64,000 nucleotides of DNA from Altibacter lentus (GCF_000746845.1 NZ_KN050846.1:627394-691393), one strand, 5' to 3'. Counted from the first letter of the stretch, positions 8,481-16,668 are shown. A program made the numbers and translations. Notes: generated by a model not told the origin, from the sequence alone.

Positions 8481-9092
8481 ATGATCACAGAGAAGATACT
8501 CAAGAAACACGATATTCACCCTTTACTACAGGAACGATGGAGCCCGCGTGTGTTTTCAGACCAAGCAGTGCAGGAAACTGAGATCCAGTTATTACTGGAA
8601 GCGGGACGATGGGCACCCAGCAGCAGTAATGTCCAGCCTTGGCGGATCATCTGGGGAGCAAAGGGCGGTGAGACCTACAACCGTATCTTTGAGTGTCTGG
8701 ACCCTTTTAATCAGAAATGGGCCGGGAACGCTCCGGTACTCATGCTGGCTGCCTTTAAAAAGACAAAGGCCGAGGGGAAAGAAAATTTTCACGCCCTACA
8801 CGATCTGGGAGCCTTTAGTGCACATCTCACCTTTCAGGCACAAAGCATGGGCATTGCGGTTCACCAAATGGCCGGTGTAAAACACGAGGAAGCGCATGCC
8901 GAATTTGAATTTACGAACGACTATCATGTAGCTACGGCCTTGGCCATAGGATATTACGGTGGCGACAGCAGTGATCTTCCCGAAGACCTTCAGAAGATCG
9001 AAACGCCCACAAGCGAGCGTAAAACGCGTTCAGCATTTGCTTTCAACGGCAATTTTCATGACGACCCTAAAAACACTTCCGAAGAGAATTAA
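8481..9092 (+). CDS. Nitroreductase family protein
   Basis: A 203-residue FMN-dependent nitroreductase fold. The N-terminal RWSPRVFSDQAV and LLEAGRWAPSSSNVQPWRII form the FMN-phosphate-binding signature. The central ALHDLGAFSAHLTFQAQSMG and the C-terminal ALAIGYYGG complete the domain. These enzymes reduce nitroaromatics, quinones or enones with NAD(P)H. The longer open frame from 8442 is rejected because the promoter lies within it. The next small gene follows after 26 bases and may be cotranscribed. Confidence 0.88.
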   Translation: MITEKILKKHDIHPLLQERWSPRVFSDQAVQETEIQLLLEAGRWAPSSSNVQPWRIIWGAKGGETYNRIFECLDPFNQKWAGNAPVLMLAAFKKTKAEGKENFHALHDLGAFSAHLTFQAQSMGIAVHQMAGVKHEEAHAEFEFTNDYHVATALAIGYYGGDSSDLPEDLQKIETPTSERKTRSAFAFNGNFHDDPKNTSEEN

Positions 9093-9118
9093 TTAAAACC
9101 AAGTAAAACAGAACGACT

Positions 9119-9367
9119 ATGAAACCAAAAGAATCAAAACAACGACCTCACGCCGATTTCCAAAATGCGTACCACCGCTCGTCCAATTTTCGCAAGGTGA
9201 CAAAAGCAGAATCCTTTGTTCCGAAAGGCAACGGTAAGGTGAAACTGAATCCTGAAGGGTTTTCCGAAGAAGAGAAATCAGAGATCTCAAATGCAATGGA
9301 TCGCATGCATCAACGCATTGAAATGACTCCCGGAGGCGAACAAACCGATCGAGAAGAAGAAGAATAA
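9119..9367 (+). CDS. Small hydrophilic hypothetical protein
   Basis: 82 residues, highly charged (many Lys, Glu, Asp, Arg), with no hydrophobic segment and no cysteine. It ends in a REEEE tail. It looks intrinsically disordered, apart from a likely helix in SEEEKSEISNAMDRMHQRIE. No family is recognised. It follows the nitroreductase at 26 bases and precedes the Old Yellow Enzyme remnant at 11 bases, so it may once have sat in a redox operon. Confidence 0.6.
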   Translation: MKPKESKQRPHADFQNAYHRSSNFRKVTKAESFVPKGNGKVKLNPEGFSEEEKSEISNAMDRMHQRIEMTPGGEQTDREEEE

Positions 9368-9378
9368 AAAATGAAACT

Positions 9379-9593
9379 TTGAATAAAGAACAACCGGTCT
9401 TGCCACCGTACACTGTGGGTGCCCTGAAACTGCCCAACCGCGTCGTCATGGCGCCTATGACCAACAGAATACCTGCATGCCGAATATTATACGCAACATG
9501 CTACCGCGGGACTTATCATTACCGAAGGCATCAAGTATCATCCCGGGCAGTAGGAAATATTCATACGCCGGGAATCTACAGTGGATGGTTGTC
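9379..9593 (+). pseudogene. Old Yellow Enzyme (NADH:flavin oxidoreductase) remnant
   Basis: Frame 1 encodes PPYTVGALKLPNRVVMAPMTNR, the OYE N-terminus. The sequence then shifts frame to HAEYYTQHATAGLIITEG (bases about 9479-9532), a classic OYE segment that runs into a TAG, and returns to frame 1 for NIHTPGIYSG. About 15 residues between the first two blocks are missing, and the rest of the roughly 360-residue enzyme is absent. At the decayed end is a perfect 7-bp inverted repeat, GTCACAT / ATGTGAC (9591-9617). Confidence 0.85.
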
Positions 9594-9690
9594 ACATGGA
9601 ACTTGTCGAAATGTGACTAACAGAGATACCTTACAACAGTTTTTTCTTTGTATGATCAGAAGGTCCTTGACCCTCCGGTAGAAGGTGTGG

Positions 9691-9834
9691 TTATTTTTTC
9701 TTCGGATTGATACTAACGCCCGGTTTTGGCGTCGCTCCTTTTTTAGGGTTGATACTCACTCCGGGTTTCGATGTCCCGGCAGACTTTTTTGGGTTAATAC
9801 TTACACCCGGTTTGGAGGTTGCTTTCTTTGCCAT
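9691..9834 (-). CDS. 47-residue triple-repeat basic microprotein
   Basis: The reverse strand from ATG 9834 to TAA 9691 encodes 47 residues. They are three near-perfect copies of (S)KPGVSINPKK separated by four-residue spacers, with leader MAKKAT and a final Lys. The nucleotide repeats differ at synonymous sites (for example GTAAGTATTAAC versus GTGAGTATCAAC), which argues that the protein is under selection. It is Lys- and Pro-rich with no hydrophobic core, so a nucleic-acid, ribosome or membrane partner is possible; no family is recognised. It lies between the OYE remnant and the divergent caspase/TIR operon. Confidence 0.75.
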   Translation of the reverse strand: MAKKATSKPGVSINPKKSAGTSKPGVSINPKKGATPKPGVSINPKKK

Positions 9835-9943
9835 GACTTTATATCTTTTAAGAGTTAATTATTTACTATATTAGTGAAAACTTCTAACTAAACCAAAGAA
9901 ACGCTTCTCTATTTCAGCAATTTAGAAGTGCCATATACACCCC

Positions 9944-11905
9944 ATGAAACTAAATTCTTTTCTAAAAGAGTGTAGTGAGAAGGAAGTATTTAAAATGCTT
10001 TCTATTTATATCGTATCCTCCTGGGTACTTATTCAGGTATTGGCGGTTACCTGGCAGCCTTTAGCCCTTCCCGAACGTTCGGTGACCGTGCTCATTATCG
10101 CACTGCTGTTAGGCTTTCCCCTCTACATCTTTTACATCTGGAAGAGCAGGATCGCGCCTTCGGAAACAGAAGAGGATCTTTCAGAAAAAGGCCTGAAGAA
10201 GTACAGCAAGTTCAAACGAATGTATTTTTCTTCGCTGGCCGTGATTTGTATTCTGGTGGTGGTGGCGGTTTCACTTATCGCCAACAATGCCTTCGGAAAC
10301 CGGGTCTCCCTGGCCTCAGTGGCAGCGACCGATAAGATCGGGATCCTTAACTTCGGAAACAATACAGGAAATGCAGAATACGAGGTCGTGAGCAAGATGA
10401 CGGCCGACTGGATCACACACGGGATCACTCAGCATCAGCTGGGGCAGGTGGTCTCTCCGGAGATCGTGAACGATTACATTAGTATTATTAAAGCTTCGGA
10501 AAAGAACGTCGATAACCAGAGCGTCCTGAAGAACTACTTTAAACCGGGCAAGGTGATCACCGGAAATTTCTTTCTCAACGGCCCAAAACTTATCTTCCAG
10601 TCTTCTATCATGGACGGTGACATCGATGAAACGCTTATTTCGTTCCCGCCTGTGGAATGTGATGCGAAGTCGCCGCTGGATTGCATTGAATCACTTAAAC
10701 AGCTTATTCTGGGCTATTTCAGCACCAGTGATGCGAAGAACCTGAGCCTTCAGGAGGATCCGCCTAAGTACAAAGCGTATCAGGCGCTGCTGGATGCCAA
10801 AAGCAACTTTGCCAACGGCGAACGCTATATCAAACTGCTCAATGAGGCCATAGCAGAGGATTCTAACTATTTTGAACCGAAAGTGCTGCGCGTGGGCTTT
10901 TATTATAACAAGGGCGAATTTCAAAAAGCCGACTCACTCTTACAAAAGATAGTTCCCAATTCAAGAGACAACCGCCGACAGATCAACCTGCTCAATCATT
11001 ACGATGCGTTGCTTTCCGGTAACAACAAGAAGATCTATGCGACGGTTGTGAACGAATACAACTTTGCGCCCTTCGATATGCAGACCAATGCTTCTACACT
11101 GGTGGTCGCCCATCAATATGTGAACAGACCAAAGGACGTCGATACGCTTTTCTCCCGTATCGATATGCAAAAAATGGAGCTCTCCAACTGTACGTTCTGT
11201 CAGCACCGCTATTACATTCGGGCGTTGTCGCAGGTGGAGCAAAAACAATACCGGGCGGTCATAGAAACCATGCCCTCGATCCTGGCTGAGGTAACGGAAT
11301 TGTATTTAAGACGTCCGCTGGTCGCAGCGTATGTGCGCTCCGGAGCCTTTAACGATCTGGAAGCCTTCTTGAAAAAGGAAGCGATCACAGGAGCGGACGA
11401 AGATGTTAGTGCGCTCTATCTTATAGCCGGCAGAGAGGCGCTTATGGCAGGTGCTTCGGAAAAGGCCACACAGTATTTCAACAAGGTGCTCGAACCGGAA
11501 ACCACTCAAGAAAACAGCAACTTACAGATCGATGCGTTGTATTTTTCCGAAGCATACGGGAAACTGTTACCCCTTCTGAAAAAACAAGCGATCGAAAACC
11601 CTGATGATTCGGAGATCCGTGTAAAACAAGCTGTGGCCTTGTATCATACGGGTGATCCTTCCGAAGCAGAAGAACGAATCCGTTCTCTGGAAGCGCTTCG
11701 TACCCAATATCAATATGGAAATATCGATTACGGACTGGCGCAATATTTTGCCGCTGTGGGGAATAGGGAAGAGGCGCTTAAGTACTTATTGAAGTCCGTT
11801 GCCGACGGGAATACCTATACGCCACAGACGTTTCAGAACGATCCGCATTTTACGGCATATAAAGACCTGCCGGAATTTAAAAGAATTATGACTTATTGGC
11901 ATTAA
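9944..11905 (+). CDS. Membrane-anchored TolB-like/TPR protein
   Basis: 653 residues. Three predicted transmembrane helices lie at about 18-37, 46-66 and 91-111. The basic segment KKYSKFKR before the third places the C-terminal part in the periplasm if the N-terminus is cytosolic. Next comes a TolB N-terminal/FlgO-like domain (about 120-260, beginning DKIGILNFGNNTGN), then tetratricopeptide-like helical repeats to the end. The C-terminus carries the FQNDPHFTAYKDLPEF motif common to TolB-TPR proteins. The N-terminal VSSWVLIQVLAVTWQPLALP is also typical of that family, which often accompanies signalling enzymes. It is the first gene of a dense operon, with the next start ten bases after its stop. 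A sensory or scaffold role is inferred. Confidence 0.75.
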   Translation: MKLNSFLKECSEKEVFKMLSIYIVSSWVLIQVLAVTWQPLALPERSVTVLIIALLLGFPLYIFYIWKSRIAPSETEEDLSEKGLKKYSKFKRMYFSSLAVICILVVVAVSLIANNAFGNRVSLASVAATDKIGILNFGNNTGNAEYEVVSKMTADWITHGITQHQLGQVVSPEIVNDYISIIKASEKNVDNQSVLKNYFKPGKVITGNFFLNGPKLIFQSSIMDGDIDETLISFPPVECDAKSPLDCIESLKQLILGYFSTSDAKNLSLQEDPPKYKAYQALLDAKSNFANGERYIKLLNEAIAEDSNYFEPKVLRVGFYYNKGEFQKADSLLQKIVPNSRDNRRQINLLNHYDALLSGNNKKIYATVVNEYNFAPFDMQTNASTLVVAHQYVNRPKDVDTLFSRIDMQKMELSNCTFCQHRYYIRALSQVEQKQYRAVIETMPSILAEVTELYLRRPLVAAYVRSGAFNDLEAFLKKEAITGADEDVSALYLIAGREALMAGASEKATQYFNKVLEPETTQENSNLQIDALYFSEAYGKLLPLLKKQAIENPDDSEIRVKQAVALYHTGDPSEAEERIRSLEALRTQYQYGNIDYGLAQYFAAVGNREEALKYLLKSVADGNTYTPQTFQNDPHFTAYKDLPEFKRIMTYWH

Positions 11906-11915
11906 ACTCATACCT

Positions 11916-12440
11916 ATGTTCATACAAATACATCCTAGTCCGTTCGAATTACTTGTCAACCTGATAGAAGTGGTCATTTGGCCAGTGACGCTTCTGGTCA
12001 TACTTTTCTATTTCAGGCGTTCCTTTCAGGAAATATTTAAGCGCATGGGCTCGCTGAAGGTAGACAGCAGTGGCATCGCGATGACCTTTGAGAAACTCTT
12101 GGAGGAAACAAAGGACAAGTTCAAAAAGACAAAACCGGAAGCCGTCGCCAAGGGGAACATAGATCTACAGCAGCATTCTGATATACGAACGCCCTTCGAG
12201 CAGGTGATGGATATCAAAGTGCTTATGGAAAATTCTCTGTTCGAACTTGCCGAAGAAGCTCAGCTGGACACCCAAGGTAAAACACCCGTTTTACTGGCGC
12301 ACGAACTGGCGCGCAAGAATGTGATCTCTCACGAGAATAGTGAGTTGATGCGCTCCCTTCTTATTCTGGTAAATAGCGCCAAACCCGATATATCAAGGCG
12401 TCAGGCAGAGGAGATCAATGTATTATACAAAGCCATTTAA
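11916..12440 (+). CDS. Single-pass membrane protein with cytosolic helical domain
   Basis: 174 residues. One transmembrane segment (VVIWPVTLLVILFYF, about residues 19-33) is followed by RRSFQEIFKRMGSLKVDSSGIAMTFEK, a juxtamembrane pattern seen in many small bacterial membrane proteins. A charged helical domain makes up the rest. No catalytic motif is seen. Its TAA is immediately followed by the ATG of the caspase-hydrolase gene, so the two are almost certainly coupled. It may anchor or regulate the effector at the membrane (inference). Confidence 0.7.
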   Translation: MFIQIHPSPFELLVNLIEVVIWPVTLLVILFYFRRSFQEIFKRMGSLKVDSSGIAMTFEKLLEETKDKFKKTKPEAVAKGNIDLQQHSDIRTPFEQVMDIKVLMENSLFELAEEAQLDTQGKTPVLLAHELARKNVISHENSELMRSLLILVNSAKPDISRRQAEEINVLYKAI

Positions 12441-14687
12441 ATGAGTGACACGACAACACTTGATAAAGCATACGCGATTCTGATAGGCGTGGGAGCCGAT
12501 CTTCCCGCCAGCGTGGAAGATGCCCGGGCGATCTATGACCTTTTATCAGACCCGAACCTGGCAGGCTACAAAAAAGAGAACATCACCTTACTTACCGAGG
12601 AGCAGGCAACCCGCGATAATATTCTCAAGGCTTTTGATGCGCTTATTGAGACCGTCGATGAGGATTCTTCTGTCTTTTTGTTCTACTCGGGGCACGGTGG
12701 AACCTATACCGACAATGACATTCTGGAACTGGAACATCCGGACGAGCCTCTTAAACCTGAAGATGAGAACCAGTCACATTACTATCTGCAACCCAATGAC
12801 TTCAATGTAAAGGAGTATCGGGAAACATGGGTGCACGCCACCGAACTCAAAGAGCGTATTCATAGTCTTAGGTCCCGACGGCTTATCTTGTTTCTGGATT
12901 GTTGCCATGCCGAAGGAATGACAAAAGCGTCTCAAAAATTGAACACCTCCGATTTGAAGAACCGCCTGCGTAATCCGGAAGGCCTTATTCACAGAATCGA
13001 CGATGGACGCGGTATTTCCATTATTTCCTCCTGTAGGGCAGAAGAAGTTTCCTGGATCCTGGAAGAAGCCCAGAACAGTTTGTTCACCACCTGCCTGCTG
13101 GAAGTACTGCAGGGCCAGCACAAAACTACTTTCGAGGAACCCTATATTCGCATGACAGATGCCATCAACTACTTGATGAAAACCGTCCCGCAGCGCAAAC
13201 CCACCCAGCGTCCCTTTGTGAACCTTCAAATGTACGATGACTTTATCCTGAGCCGCATTCCCGGTGTCCTGATGAAAGATACAGTAGTACCCGATACAGA
13301 TATCGCCACCGCCAAAGGAACGGTGAAAGAGGTGACGACCCGGTTTCGGGAGACCGAAGAAGCGACCAGTGTGGTGATCTTTGTACACGGTTTTTCGGGG
13401 GAAGCGGCAGATACTTTCGGAAAGATCCCCGAATTCATCATGGCCGATCCGCAGATGCAAGGCTGGGACCTTTTCCCCATTGGGTATTCACAACACGCCA
13501 AACCATCCATGGGTAAAGGTATCTGGGCAACAGTGAACGATATTCAGTTGATCGCCGATAATCTGGCAAGCGCCATTCAATACAGGTTTAGCAGATACAA
13601 ACGCATCGCGTTGGTGGGTCACAGTCTGGGCGGCCTGGTCGTACAGCGTGCCCTGCTGGACCTTCCTGAAAAAGACAGGAACAAATTGAGTCATGTCTTT
13701 CTCTTCGCAACGCCCAGTGGGGGAGTGAAGGAGGGAAGCGTTCCAAAAAATCTTTACACTCGGCTGAAAGAACTCCATGCCGAAGCTCCTTTTATCACCT
13801 CGCTTCGGAAAGAATGGCAAAAGACCTTCAGCGACGGCTACCCCTTTAAATTCAAAGTAGTGGCCGGCACCGAGGATGTGGAGATCCCTATTTCTTCGGG
13901 TTTCGGACCTTTTAAAGACGAGGACCGGATCACCGTGGCCGGAAATCACTTTTCCATGGTGCAACCTGCAACACGGGAACACGATGGCTACCGCCTTATC
14001 GTGGAAGGGCTCAACAACAATACGTTCTTCAACAAATATACCGATGAGGCGCAGATCAACATGCTGTTGGGAGAATACGAAGCGGTGATCCGGGAACTCC
14101 TTCCGAAGAAAGACACCATCACCTTAAAAGGATTGAAACAGTTACTGTTCGCACTGGAAGGCATGGACCGTCACGAAGAGGTTATGGAGATCCTCACCCA
14201 GCATCCGTTATCCAAAGAAAATACCGATCTGCTGGGAATGCTGGCAGGGCGACATAAGCGGCTCTTCCTTCAGGATTTTTCAGTACATCACGGGGAGAAG
14301 GCCACGGAGTATTACAGCAAAGGATTGGAGATCTCGACCCAGAAAGGGCACAGGGAACAACAGTATTACCACGCCATAAACCGCGCTTTTATGAGTCTTA
14401 CGTATGAAGAGGACCGGGGAGGCATGCGGGATTATGCCGAACAGGCCTTAGCAGCCGCCAAGGAAGATCCGTTCGACAGCCTGTGGAAACAGGCAACCCT
14501 CGCGGAGGCCTATATGTATCTCGCCGATTTCGAATCGGCACGGGAGTATTACGCAAAAGCGGCAGAACGAGCCGATGTACGTCAGAAGTTATCGATTCAT
14601 ACCAATGCATACATGGCATATACCAGTTTGATGAATACCCATGAAGATGATTTCATTACATTTCTGAAACTGAGCTTTTTGACGTAA
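12441..14687 (+). CDS. Caspase-like peptidase + alpha/beta-hydrolase + TPR fusion protein
   Basis: 748 residues in three parts. Residues 1-270 form a C14 caspase/metacaspase domain. YAILIGVG is the first strand, the catalytic His85 is in FYSGHGG, and the catalytic Cys155 is in LFLDCCHAEG. Residues about 308-530 form a DUF676/PGAP1-like alpha/beta hydrolase with VVIFVHGFSG (oxyanion region), Ser395 in GHSLGG, likely Asp479 (VVAGTEDVEIP) and His503 (VAGNHFSM), so the triad appears complete. The remaining residues are TPR-like helices (AEAYMYLADFESAREYYAKAAE). There is no signal peptide or transmembrane helix, so it is cytosolic. The two intact hydrolytic domains suggest a toxic effector that needs activation. 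The neighbours (TIR, membrane TPR sensor) point to a conflict or programmed-death system; this is inference. Confidence 0.85.
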   Translation: MSDTTTLDKAYAILIGVGADLPASVEDARAIYDLLSDPNLAGYKKENITLLTEEQATRDNILKAFDALIETVDEDSSVFLFYSGHGGTYTDNDILELEHPDEPLKPEDENQSHYYLQPNDFNVKEYRETWVHATELKERIHSLRSRRLILFLDCCHAEGMTKASQKLNTSDLKNRLRNPEGLIHRIDDGRGISIISSCRAEEVSWILEEAQNSLFTTCLLEVLQGQHKTTFEEPYIRMTDAINYLMKTVPQRKPTQRPFVNLQMYDDFILSRIPGVLMKDTVVPDTDIATAKGTVKEVTTRFRETEEATSVVIFVHGFSGEAADTFGKIPEFIMADPQMQGWDLFPIGYSQHAKPSMGKGIWATVNDIQLIADNLASAIQYRFSRYKRIALVGHSLGGLVVQRALLDLPEKDRNKLSHVFLFATPSGGVKEGSVPKNLYTRLKELHAEAPFITSLRKEWQKTFSDGYPFKFKVVAGTEDVEIPISSGFGPFKDEDRITVAGNHFSMVQPATREHDGYRLIVEGLNNNTFFNKYTDEAQINMLLGEYEAVIRELLPKKDTITLKGLKQLLFALEGMDRHEEVMEILTQHPLSKENTDLLGMLAGRHKRLFLQDFSVHHGEKATEYYSKGLEISTQKGHREQQYYHAINRAFMSLTYEEDRGGMRDYAEQALAAAKEDPFDSLWKQATLAEAYMYLADFESAREYYAKAAERADVRQKLSIHTNAYMAYTSLMNTHEDDFITFLKLSFLT

Positions 14688-14695
14688 ATTTAGAC

Positions 14696-14926
14696 ATGCG
14701 CAAGATCGATCCACGTCACACCAAAGACCTTGTCTTTCAGAAAGCGGTCAAAAAACCACTGCTTATCGAGTGTATACAGATGGATGAAGCATTTCAAGTG
14801 GAAGCCATGGAAGGGACCATGCGCGGAAAACCCGGCGACTGGCTTATGAAAGGCGTTTCCGGCGAACTGTATGTTTGTGATCGCGACATTTTTGAAAAAA
14901 CCTATGACCTAATAACGAATCATTGA
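14696..14926 (+). CDS. Small PGDYG-like protein of a phage-associated family
   Basis: 76 residues. It carries KKPLLIECIQMDE and EGTMRGKPGDWLMKGVSGELYVCDRDIFEKTYDLI (about residues 41-74). This closely follows the 'KKPvviEAvqw ... GDyiiKGvkGEfYpckpdiFekTYe' pattern of a small protein common in bacteriophage genomes, related to the PGDYG motif family. It begins eight bases after the caspase stop and ends 13 bases before the TIR start, so it is an integral operon member. The molecular function of the family is not known to me. A host copy inside a putative defence operon could act as a sensor, decoy or ligand-binding adaptor. Confidence 0.7.
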   Translation: MRKIDPRHTKDLVFQKAVKKPLLIECIQMDEAFQVEAMEGTMRGKPGDWLMKGVSGELYVCDRDIFEKTYDLITNH

Positions 14927-14939
14927 AACAACCAAAAGA

Positions 14940-15977
14940 ATGAGCAAGAATAAAATTTTTATCAGTTACTCAAGAGCAGATACCGAATATGTTTCCAAAC
15001 TCGTCACCGACCTGCGGAGCATGGGTTTTGAAGTGTGGTTCGACAAGAACATACGCAGCGGAGAAGAATGGGATAATGTAATTGAAAGGGAGATCAAGAA
15101 TGCAGATGCCATGATCCTGGTATTGTCTGCTACCTCGGTAGCTTCAAACAATGTGAAGGATGAGATGTCCTATGCCCTGGAACTGGACAAACATGTGAGT
15201 CCGATCAAGATCGAACCCTGCGCCGTTCCCATGCGATTGGCGCGCAAACAGCATATCGACTTTACCGAAACCACCTACGAGAAAGGTTTGACACGGCTGG
15301 TAGAGGACCTGAACTACGCTTTAAAGACAAGCGCCAGCGCAGCACATATAAAAGGAAGCCCTGCTGTAACGGCCGTAAGCAAGAAGGTCCCGCCAAAAAC
15401 GTCCGGGTCGGGGAAGAAGATAGGATACATTGTTGGAGGTATTCTTGGTTTTCTGCTGCTGTTATGGGTTTTTGGATTCTTTGACGGGGATACGGCCACC
15501 GCAGACACTTCAGAAGAAACCCAACAAGAAGAAGTAACGGAAGAGGGGGAGGGACTTTCCGAAGAACACCAGCTGGACTGGGACAATACCGTACTTTCAC
15601 GGCGTATCCCGGCCTATGTGGAATACATTCGGAATTACGGAAATGAAGATCCGTATTACGTGGATGCACAGAAAGCGATCGACCAGCTCATGAACAAACA
15701 GGGAAATGTGACCTATTCAGATCCCGAAGGAACTGTCTATTTCGAGAAATTAGTGTATTCCACGCCTACAAGCGACTTTGAGATAGAAGCGGGAGATATG
15801 GCCGCCCCACAGGGAGGCGATCTGCTCGTAGCGCTTACCGACGCTCAGGTCTACGGCAAGCAATCGGGGCAATTCATTGAAGGTGAGGTGATCTACCAAG
15901 ATCAGGTAGTACGCGTGCTGGAGGTGGTTCCTACCACAGACGGCTATATATTCCTGTACGTCTCGTACTCGGACTAA
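14940..15977 (+). CDS. Membrane-anchored TIR-domain protein with extracytoplasmic tail
   Basis: 345 residues. The N-terminal TIR domain (1-130) starts KIFISYSRADTEYV. It contains GFEVWFDKNIRSGEEW, and Glu75 in SNNVKDEMSYALE is at the position of the catalytic Glu of TIR NADases. A linker rich in Ser/Lys/Pro leads to one transmembrane helix (161-181, IGYIVGGILGFLLLLWVFGFF). An acidic stretch (EETQQEEVTEEGEG) follows, then a domain with IPAYVEYIRNYGNEDPYYVDAQKAI, a helical 'YxxYxxxxPY..A' pattern often found beside bacterial caspases. If the TIR is cytosolic the tail is periplasmic. The domain could make a nucleotide signal from NAD+ that acts on the caspase-hydrolase; this is inferred from TIR-effector systems. 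Confidence 0.82.
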   Translation: MSKNKIFISYSRADTEYVSKLVTDLRSMGFEVWFDKNIRSGEEWDNVIEREIKNADAMILVLSATSVASNNVKDEMSYALELDKHVSPIKIEPCAVPMRLARKQHIDFTETTYEKGLTRLVEDLNYALKTSASAAHIKGSPAVTAVSKKVPPKTSGSGKKIGYIVGGILGFLLLLWVFGFFDGDTATADTSEETQQEEVTEEGEGLSEEHQLDWDNTVLSRRIPAYVEYIRNYGNEDPYYVDAQKAIDQLMNKQGNVTYSDPEGTVYFEKLVYSTPTSDFEIEAGDMAAPQGGDLLVALTDAQVYGKQSGQFIEGEVIYQDQVVRVLEVVPTTDGYIFLYVSYSD

Positions 15978-16049
15978 GAGAGGGGGAAATGGGTTGCAAA
16001 TGGTACGGATTTTGCGTATTTTATGATGTAATTCGTAAACTAAAATGCT

Positions 16050-16598
16050 ATGAAATATATACTCACAATCATAATGGCCACCGCACTAATAAGCTGCGGT
16101 ACGCCTAAGGACACCACCGCTTACGCAAACTCGGCTAAGGTGCTGGATGCGATGGTCGCTGCGGAAGCCTTTCAAATTGAATCGGATGTGGCGAATCCCA
16201 TGGTCACCAGCGGCTTGAACGCTGTGGGCAACAGCGGATTACTGCCGGCGGGAAGCAGTGTCAGTAGAATTAACCTGATCGGGAACAGTAATTTCCTTCG
16301 TGTGGAAGGCAACGAAGTTTCGGCATATCTGCCGTATTACGGAGAGCGCCGCACCGGCGTGAGTTTTGATAACAACAGCGCCATCGAATTTGAAGGCGTT
16401 CCATCCACGTATACGGTAAGCAAGGATGAAGAAAAGAATCGTTATACCATAAAATTTGAGATCAGTGAAAGGAATGAAACCTACAGTGTGATCCTCACGC
16501 TGTTTCCCAACCTAAAAAGTACCATTGACATTAACAGCACCGACCGCACATCCATACGGTATGACGGCTATGTGGAAGCGATCAAGGTGGAAGAATAA
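16050..16598 (+). CDS. DUF4251-like lipoprotein
   Basis: 182 residues with a lipoprotein signal (MKYILTIIMATALISCGTPK; lipobox ending in Cys16). The mature part matches the flavobacterial DUF4251 pattern: FQIESDVANPMVTSGLNAVGN, INLIGNSNFLRVEGNEVSAYLPYYGER and IEFEGVPSTYTVSKDE. The function of the family is unknown. The gap to the TIR gene is 72 bases, larger than elsewhere in the operon, so it may be transcribed with it or separately. Two inverted repeats that could end the operon follow at once. Confidence 0.7.
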   Translation: MKYILTIIMATALISCGTPKDTTAYANSAKVLDAMVAAEAFQIESDVANPMVTSGLNAVGNSGLLPAGSSVSRINLIGNSNFLRVEGNEVSAYLPYYGERRTGVSFDNNSAIEFEGVPSTYTVSKDEEKNRYTIKFEISERNETYSVILTLFPNLKSTIDINSTDRTSIRYDGYVEAIKVEE

Positions 16599-16603
16599 AC
16601 ACC

Positions 16604-16668
16604 CTTAGGCACCTAAGAAATAAAAGGCCTATACCAAGTTGACATTGAGCATTGAGGGCATAGGCCTT
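16604..16668 (+). terminator. Two inverted repeats after the caspase/TIR operon
   Basis: A short palindrome CTTAGG-CA-CCTAAG (16604-16617) is followed by AAGGCCTAT (16624-16632) paired perfectly with ATAGGCCTT (16660-16668) across 27 bases. There is no long T run, so factor-independent termination is uncertain. Confidence 0.4.

Noticed and set aside
9944-16598. Assignment to a named defence system such as classical or type IV Thoeris
   Set aside because: The gene order and the caspase-hydrolase fusion differ from what I know of those systems. Only the general TIR-caspase pairing is shared, so no system name is given.
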